Below the pieces are notes generated by a model. It did no database searches, was not told the DNA's origin, and worked only from the letters and a program-made list of their open reading frames with translations. Shown piece by piece: positions 56,511-64,000 of a DNA stretch of 64,000 nucleotides. The DNA is taken from assembly GCA_963853835.1 (NCBI GenBank), contig OY970835.1:37956047-38020046 (forward strand), given 5' to 3'. Each line of letters starts with the position of its first letter. Within the stretch, counting starts at the first letter, position 1. This DNA comes from Calendula officinalis (Eukaryota > Streptophyta > Magnoliopsida > Asterales > Asteraceae). Made by a program: the position numbers and the translations under genes.

Positions 56511-56782
56511 TACCTACCTTGTCCATACTTACCTAGTCTTCTCCTTGATTATTTTTTCAAGATGTCACATGAGCTCCATAGGTCCAAGTCTTCATTATTG
56601 ATTCAAATGTTGTTTCCATGTGAATTCCACATTCTGTTTTTGTCTATTAACGTAAAGAAAAGAAAAAAACATTATGTTTTGCTGTAAATTGATGATTAAA
56701 AGAAAATTAATAAAACGGTTCTCGGGTCATTGATTATACATGTTTCTAATACTAATTTTTCCTGTAATTGCTAAACTGACAG

Positions 56783-57778
56783 ATGCCTCTCTCTTTATAC
56801 AACATGGATGACTCTCTCAGTGCAAAAATCGTGAATTGCGACGAACCCATATGTGAAGAGATGATAGACACAATGAGATTCGATTGTGGGCCAAATGAAG
56901 CATGTCCGTATCGTGTTGATTTTGTGGACAAAAGTGCAACCAGCGGTTACATGGTAGAGGATATCATCCATTTTCAGACCTTAGCGGGCCTTGAAAATAA
57001 AGCCATAATTTTCAGGTACTATTTTTTATCAATTAAATTAAATAAATTAAACTTAATTTAATTTAATTTTTAAGGTGCGGAACTGAAGTTGAAGGGAACC
57101 TGGGGTATGATAATGATAATGTTGATGGTATGATTGGTTTTGATCGATCAAACACATCAAAGTTATCCAAACTATTCGCCGCGGGTAAAGCCGCCAACAC
57201 GTTTTATCACTGTTTAAACGCAGTGGGTGGAGGGTTTTTCTCGTTCAGCCACGCGGTTGAAGATATAGTCAACCCAATACCCTTAATAGAAAACAAGTCA
57301 GTGATAAAATATTTTAATTCTCCGGAACATATTTATTATATTGTTACTTAAATTAAAATTTTGTTCACAGGGACGATTACGCATTATATGTCTCTAAAGT
57401 GGTGCTGGAGAATCGTGTATTTAATTTTTCCAGAACCCGATTGACAAGTGTAAGAAACATGTTGGTGATTTTAGATACCGGCACATCATTAGGGTACTTA
57501 CCTCCACCAGTGTACGACGAGCTGGTAAAGAAGGTAAACAATACCATTGGATGGACAGAACACAAGTGTTAGTATTAATTTTCATTTCATATTTTAATCG
57601 TTTTTACCGTTAAAGAAAAACCAAAACTAAATTGACCGTGTTTCAGGCACCTCAAACAACACTGTTAATGGCAGTTTTGACAAGTACAAAAGTCTTCAAG
57701 AATCTGTTATGCAGTGGCGGACATATTACTCATACTGATAGCAGCGACTTTTATCAATGTACAATATTTAAGGCATAA
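56783..57778 (+). pseudogene. Aspartic protease fragment (exons 3-6 only), copy 4
   Basis: Four exons, 56783-57015, 57075-57296, 57371-57533 and 57647-57778, join with correct GT/AG sites and phases and no internal stop. They correspond to exons 3-6 of the copies at 2539 and 20885; exon 5 has the same 163-bp length. The second catalytic site is intact (DTGTS at about 57475-57489). The signal peptide and the exon with the first catalytic Asp are absent upstream, and the product would end early at TAA 57776-57778. Residue identity to the other copies is low, so this is an older paralogue. It cannot be an active two-Asp protease as it stands; a transcribed remnant is possible because the frames are open. 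Confidence 0.75.
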
Positions 57779-57784
57779 CGTACA

Positions 57785-58005
57785 TGTAATTTGGGGAAGA
57801 TACTGAAGTTGGAAGAGAAAAGACAAAAAGGACGAAAATACCCTCATTTTTTTGGCATATTCTGTAAGTTAACAACCAAATTTGGACGGAAGGACTGAAA
57901 AACAGAATTTTAAAGAGCACGGAGACAAAAATCCCGAAAAAAAAAAGTTTAGGGACAAAAAAGATGAAAATGAAAGACCACAGGGACAATTTCTGTCATT
58001 TACCC
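57785..58005. repeat. Possible Mutator-like transposon end
   Basis: GGGACAATTTCTGTCATTTA at the right side and A/G-rich sequence with repeated GGACAAAA/GGGACAAAA resemble common plant MULE or CACTA termini. There is no matching left end. Confidence 0.3.
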
Positions 58006-58009
58006 TTTT

Positions 58010-58510
58010 CCAAATTAATATTGTTAGTGAGTTTGATCCAATCAAACAAATTTCATACAATTTATTTTTAACTTTATGTCTCATTAATATAGTTTATAGT
58101 TTTGGAGTACATACATTGTTTCGGAAGTTGCAAATAAGTTAGTTTGACCTCTAATGTTAAACCACCGATTTATGGGATGGAGTGATATTATTTTGAACTG
58201 TCAAATCCGGCCTATCTGCCAAAAAAGGGTCAACTTGGTTTATATTTTTATCTACAAATGGGTAACATTTTATAACTTGGATGAAATGGATATGGGTCAA
58301 ACGGGTTCAAAGTCATCCAAAGTGTTCTTAAATGCTTAAAAACTCTTAAATGGCTTTAATAAAACCATCAACTATTTACAAAATTCAAATAAAAAATGGA
58401 TAAAAAAATGTTATAACGACCTGTTTTGACATACCGATTTGCTATTTCTTTATCTTATTCAAACAAAAATGGACAAAAAAGACTGCAAGTAGGACAAGTA
58501 AATAGTAAAT
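58010..58510 (+). repeat. Direct repeat flanking protease fragment, copy 2
   Basis: Counterpart of 55994-56510, with small deletions (it lacks the doubled GGCCAAAT block). The pair brackets the protease fragment with a period of about 2.0 kb. Confidence 0.85.
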
Positions 58511-58852
58511 GAGCCCCATACTTATGTGGTCCAAGTCTTCATCTACAATTATGTTGTAATATCTTACCTCATATAAGAAAACGTATGGATAATGCCATGC
58601 AAGTATTTCCGAACCTTTTTGGAGCGGAGCTTTAATAACATAATATATTTTTTTTATCTTAAATGAAGATTGTTAAGTACCTCAAAGCAAAAATAACAGT
58701 TTTAATCTTGGTTTGTGGTAAACGTTATGTGGACATGTGGTCCATAAGTCAAAGGTACCTTTGAGATAGAAAAGTATAATTAAAAATTGATCATAATTTG
58801 TACTGTGTGTTGTTACGTTAGAAACCACGCACCCATGATATGCATAGGCTTT

Positions 58853-59439
58853 TTCTAAAGTTGACAATCTTGTCTCGTAGAACTATATTTTATTGTTAAA
58901 AAAATAGGTAAAAAAGTGTCAAATGTGTCGAATTTTTCCAAATTGTATGTATAGACAATATTTTATATCGTTTTTATAAATTAAAAACTATATGATAATA
59001 TAATTTTTGTAATTATATTCTACATAGTCATTCTTTATAAAATTTTATGCATGGGATAAGAATCTACGGGTTGACTTATCAAAAAATTACCTATAATTAC
59101 TTGTAGAGGTTTGGGCTTGTAAATATTTCACGAACATGTTAAGTTTTATTTATTTGGTAGGTGTCAAAAGAGATATGATTAGTTATATAGGTGACCTGCT
59201 TTAATCTCACAAGTAGCATTGATAAATAACAACCTAACTATATAAACAAATACCTTTTTATAGTCTTTGCTTGGAAATAAACAAGCGCCAAAAAAAAAAA
59301 GAGAAATAAAAAGGATGGATGGCTGGATAAGTTGATACCCGATAACATAACTAGGGCCTGTTGAAGTCCGGGTTGACAGTTTGGGCCCAAGAAACTTAAT
59401 AGAACTTTAAAGACAGGTGTGTAATTGTAAAGCGAATCA
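58853..59439 (+). repeat. Duplicated segment, copy B (pairs with 44240-44840)
   Basis: It runs in the same orientation as copy A and ends nine bases before the start codon of the kinase pseudogene. Sequence that in the other locus lies between this segment and the kinase gene (about 3.8 kb) is absent here. Confidence 0.85.
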
Positions 59440-59448
59440 ACCACCGCC

Positions 59449-61943
59449 ATGCACATCAGTAGCCTCTGCTTCGATTTATCGTTAGAAAGTGACGAAAAAA
59501 TCCCCGTTGACCACGGTCACCATACTAAACAACCTACCAACTCACACAAACACCGGTCATGTGGTCTACACATTCCCGGTGTTTTCCGGCGAGCTTTTCA
59601 CAGGTTGTATGATGCCAAACCGAACATCGGTTCTTGTGGTCTCTGCCACCAGCAGTCCGGTGTCTTTCACGACACCGAAGGAGTCCAATTTCCAAACGGA
59701 AAGGTGTTTTCGGGCCATAGCCCGAAAACATTCGGCTACTCCGAGCTTTACATAGGCACAAAAGGATTTAGTAAAACCGGGATCCTCGGGAGCGGGGGGT
59801 TCGGGAGAGTTTATAGAGCGGTTTTACCTAGTGACGGAACCGTGGTGGCGGTGAAATGTTTGATGGAAACCGGTGAGCGGTTTGAGAAGACTTTTGAGGC
59901 GGAGCTGGCGGCAGTGGCCAATCTCCGCCACCGGAATCTTGGTGTGTTCACGACGATCAACTACTTCTTGTCTATGACTACATGCCTAATCGCAGCCTTG
60001 ATAGGGTGGTACTTTTCCGGCGAGTGGGTGTGGTACTCGTGTGGGATCTGAGAGTGAGAATCGCTAAGGGTTTAGCGACGGCTTTGTTTTACTTACACGA
60101 GCAATTGGAGGGTCAGATTATACACTGTGATGTGAAAACGAGTAACGTTATGCTCGATTCTCATTTCAATGCAAGACTAGGTGATTTCGGGCTGGCCAGG
60201 TGGTTAGAACATGAACTCAAGTTTCAAATAAGAACATCATCGGCAAAACACCGTAAGTTTACGGCGGCAGACACAACGCGTATTGGCGGCACAATCGGAT
60301 ATTTGTCGCCCGAAAGTTTCCATAAAGGAGGTGTTGCCACTGCAAAATCAGATGTATTCAGCTTCGGAATCGTGTTGCTTGAAATCGCTTCAGGAAGAAA
60401 AGCGATTGATCTTACATTTCCTGATGAGAAGATTATTCTTCTCGATTGGATTAGAGAATTATCCGATGATAAACACTATTTAAAAGGCGCTGATCGTCGA
60501 TTGGAAGATGGATCATATAAACTCCATGATATGGAGTATTTGATCCGTCTCGGGTTGTTATGCACGGTCCACGATCCATGGGCTCGACCCGACATGAAAT
60601 GGATCGTGGAATCACTTTCGGGTAACGGTGAGAAGCTCCCCGAGCTTCCATCTTTCAAAACGCACCCTCGGTATATCTCCATATCCCCGCCAATTAGTAG
60701 TACTACACCAACAACCACCACCACAACCGCTACCGCCACCACCACCACGACGGTGGCTACTACAAACTCTGGGAGCCCAACCACCTACCTCTCCGCCAGG
60801 GGAGATAGCTTGTATGTAAGCTCAGAGATTGGTTACAATAGCGGTGATAATAGGATTTCGAGTACGATCATCTTGACGAGTACTAATCGTTTAAGCCGTC
60901 GTCAATCGAAAACATTCCCGATGAATAAACCGCCACGTGAGATAACCTTCAAGGAGCTCATAGCCTCTACCGACGATTTCTCGGATTCTAATCGATTAGC
61001 CGAGCTCGATTTTGGGACCGCGTACTACGGGGTTCTCGATAACCAAGATATGATAGTTAAACGGCTCGGTGTGAAAACATGCCCGGCTCTACAAGCCCGG
61101 TTCACAAATGAGCTCTCGAACTTGGGTCGACTTTGCCATAGGAACCTTGTCCAGCTCCACGGTTGGTGCACCGAGCAAGGTGAAACACTCGTGGTGTACA
61201 ACTATTCGGCTAACCGTGTGTTAGGCCAACTTTTTAACCACCATAACCACTGAAAATCACAGCCCGTGGTCCAATGGGCTCACCGTTACCAAATTGTGAA
61301 ATCACTCGCGAGTGCGGTTCATAACCTTCACAACGAATGGGACGAACAAGTGATTCACAAAAACATCACTTCTTCGGCTATTAACATTGAGCCCAATATG
61401 AACCCTAGACTCGGATCATTTGCATTAGCCGAATTTCTAACAAGAGACGAACACGGAAGCAACCATCATATTGACATCGATAAAAAAAGTTTGGTTCGCG
61501 GGATTTTCGGATACATATCGCCGGAGTATATGACTTCAGGGGAAGCCACCACGATGGCGGATGTTTACAGCTTCGGCGTGGTGGTGCTCAAGGTGGTGAC
61601 GGGACAAATGGCGGTGGATTTCCGGCAGCCGGAAGTGTTGTTGGTGAAATGGGTACATGAATTCGAGACCCGAAAACGGGATTATAAAGAATATGTGGAC
61701 CCCACACTTGATGGAGAGTATGATCAAAAAGAGGTTGTTAGGTTGGTTAAGTTGGGTATGGCTTGCGTACGGTCAAACCCGAGTTCAAGACCGAATATGT
61801 GTCAAGTTGTTAGCATACTTGAATGTCGTGACAAATGGCTAACAGAAGTTATGCAAAGGAAGGAAAAAACCGAAGAATGGAAAGAAAGAAATATGTTATC
61901 TTTGTCGTTAGTTAGGAGAGTTCAAGCTTTAGGTATTCAATAA
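59449..61943 (+). pseudogene. LECRKS2-like kinase pseudogene (duplicate of 48641-51154)
   Basis: The copy is nearly collinear with the intact gene, including the start ATG, the Thr-rich linker and the final VRRVQALGIQ. A 16-bp deletion at 59940/59941 (49133-49148 in the intact copy) shifts frame inside kinase 1. CGT has become TGT at 60126-60128, changing catalytic HRD to HCD. CGA has become TGA at 61251-61253 in kinase 2. The last two are CpG-type transitions. The upstream 3.8 kb that may hold the native promoter is missing. The long open stretch 59982-61253 is only the remnant of the original frame. Confidence 0.92.
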
Positions 61944-62045
61944 ATAAAAATACAACTATAGACTATAGTGGTTTTTGTAAAATGATATACAGATATGTCC
62001 ATATACACGTCCATACAGACCATACATTTGTACGAAATTATGTTG

Positions 62046-62257
62046 TGAATAATTTAATATATGTTGCATTGATATTTGAGATATAAACATATAAGAGAGT
62101 GGGAGTTGGGTATACATTGTGGTCATTTCAACATGTTAGATTAATGCTTCACTTTACATTAAGTGCTTATTAAATTGTTTACAAGTTGTGATTTATTAAA
62201 ACAACCAATATTGTGATAATGTAAATGTATAACGTGTAGGCATAGTCAGTATCCCTT
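62046..62257. other. Short spacer after the kinase duplication
   Basis: Similarity to the 51155-51245 flank stops near 62045. Nothing else is supported here. Confidence 0.5.
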
Positions 62258-63499
62258 TCGAAATGTGAATGAGGTGTTGAAACAGAAAATAAAACCGAAT
62301 GTAAAAGTGGATTGCTCTAAAAATGCCGATCCATTGCTCCAAAATGTGGAAATCTTGAGCATGAATTTATTTTCTTTCTAAGTTATAAGAAAATAATAAT
62401 TACACTCTCAATCGTAATGCTTCATTTTTGTCAAATCAGCGGTACGTCAGCTAATAATCCAACTGACACTCAATTGACTTATTCATGTCAACAATAGTCT
62501 TTCACTTAATATTTTTGTACATAAAATACTCACATATAAAATATACAAATATCCACAAAATTACCCTAACCCCTCGTCTCTTTAGTCTTTACACTTTGAT
62601 AAACCGAAGCAAAACAACAGTCAACTGAATCCTCAACTGAAAAGGCATGCCAACAACTCCCCAACCAAAGGCTAGCCAACGGTTAACCGACACTGTAGTT
62701 AGCAGTGGTCTTTATATACTAAATATGATTGAGCCTTTGCTTTTGATTTACTTTTTTGGAAATAATGAGAGAACATGCAAAAATTAATCTTCGGCAAAAA
62801 TAACATTCCGTACGTTTTGGTATACGATGAATTTTGTACAACATTTTAATGAAGTTTTAAAATATATAACTTAAATAATTTTTAGTATTCTGTTTTAGAT
62901 TTAGTACTTTAATAAGTTTTGATATAAAAAATAGTCATGCTTGCTCATGAGACATATTATTCACATTCTTGTTCTAGAACGAAATAAACGGAAATGAACC
63001 GACAAACCCGAGAAACGAAATATAAAAAAAAGGGGGAACCGAGAACTGGACCAAAAACCGGTCCAACCGGTTCTGTTCGGGTTTGATTTTCCGGTTTTTT
63101 TGCACATCCCGAATGATTCTAATAGATGATCTGACGGTAATTATTTTTGAAATTTGGGTTGGCGCATGTTTTAAATCATTCGAAGAAGTTAAATACATGA
63201 TGCATGCAACGGTTGTATTTATACAATGTTTTCTCTATAATTTTATGGTAATACTATGAAAATAACTTTTATCCGATGGAACTTGCAAATGCCGGATTTT
63301 TGCAGTTTCAATTTAATTAAAATCCGCTTTTGTTTATCGTTGAAGTGTATGCTTGCTTATGTACGAATAAGTAAAAGTAGAAATTTTGTGAGTAAATATA
63401 AAATTATCTAATACAAATTATCTTTACTATATATATTTGGTACCTTTTCAAATTAGCAACACTTAGTTTTCAGGAAACACACTTGTCATTTCACGTGAA

Positions 63500-63500
<1 letters not shown>
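62258..63500 (-). repeat. Dispersed repeat, arm B (inverted copy of 10935-12705)
   Basis: Its reverse complement follows 10935-12705 throughout, with scattered substitutions and small indels, and lacks the Stowaway MITE present there. The two arms are about 50 kb apart in opposite orientation. Confidence 0.65.

Positions 63501-63560
<60 letters not shown>
63501..63560. repeat. (ATA)n microsatellite
   Basis: Twenty perfect ATA units, flanked on both sides by CACGTGAAA (TTTCACGTGAAA before and GAGTCACGTGAAA after). Confidence 0.98.
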
Positions 63561-64000
63561 GAGTCACGTGAAAAATCGATTGAGAAAACCGAAAATACCC
63601 AATAATATAGACACTTTTGGTAAATGTTGCAATTTTCATAAAATTATATATATATTTTTCAATTAATTGAATTTATACCAAATATTTCTTCAACATCAAG
63701 AATTCACTGTTACAAAGTTTTTCGATTTTAATTGAATGTTTATCAAATATTTTTTTAAATATAAAAAATTCAAACTTAATAAGTATTTCTCTTTTCCCTC
63801 AAAACCCACTTCTCTTTAATGATTTAAAACCCGATTTATTATTCCGATTTGATATGATGACAGAGTCATAGGTCAACCGGTTCAAATGTTTTAACCGGCT
63901 GAACCAATTGATCAACCCAAAACACCTATAGAACAAAATATTTAAAATAAAAATTTATTATATAAAATTACTAAATTTTATAGTAAAATTCAATTTAAAG
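63561..64000. other. Intergenic end of window, no supported feature
   Basis: AT-rich. A short GGTCAACCGGTT/AACCGGCTGAACC stretch near 63875-63910 suggests another repeat end that continues beyond the window. Confidence 0.4.

Noticed and set aside
59982..61253. A separate 423-codon kinase gene
   Set aside because: It is the middle of the duplicated kinase after a 16-bp frameshift; its first ATG is an internal Met of kinase 1 and the HRD motif is damaged.

Overview
The window is AT-rich nuclear DNA from a flowering plant. The evidence is intron-containing genes of plant-specific families, Ty1/copia and other LTR elements, a PIF/Harbinger element, Ac/Ds-like hAT elements, Stowaway MITEs and a tRNA-derived SINE. 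A eudicot, perhaps of the daisy family (Asteraceae), is my best guess; this is inference, since the sequence does not name the species.

Genes that look intact are few: a small secreted cysteine-rich peptide (13461-13824), an AP2/ERF transcription factor (39144-39920), a GPI-anchored lipid-transfer protein on the minus strand (42672-43506, two exons), and a dual-kinase-domain protein of the LECRKS2 type (48641-51154). A Myb/SANT-like ORF1 of a Harbinger element (26893-28182) is also intact. Broken genes are as informative. There are two multi-exon aspartic-protease pseudogenes (2539-5631 and 20885-25484, minus strand), dispersed exon-1 relics of a third copy (26253-31095), a plus-strand aspartic-protease fragment lacking its first catalytic exon (56783-57778), a second cysteine-rich peptide copy with a stop codon (14743-15112), and a second kinase copy (59449-61943) with a frameshift, a lost HRD arginine and a stop.

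Layout: 1-2349 is the 3' end of an LTR retrotransposon lying in the last intron of the first aspartic-protease pseudogene. 5825-10010 is a Ty1/copia element with one mismatch between its LTRs and a perfect 5-bp target duplication, 194 bp upstream of that pseudogene's start codon. 10935-12705 is a repeat that reappears inverted at 62258-63500. 12980-15360 is a tandem duplication carrying the peptide gene pair. 17970-32680 is dense in class II elements, several with perfect target-site duplications, and holds the second protease pseudogene. 32911-36214 is a foldback-like element split by a 2.37-kb solo LTR. 39000-43600 holds the ERF and lipid-transfer genes with a 1.0-kb solo LTR between them. 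44240-62045 is a broken segmental duplication carrying the two kinase copies.

The genes do not form one pathway. The common thread is gene duplication followed by decay, with transposon insertions recording the order of events. Exon boundaries were placed by eye from GT/AG sites, reading frame and comparison between paralogous copies inside the window.
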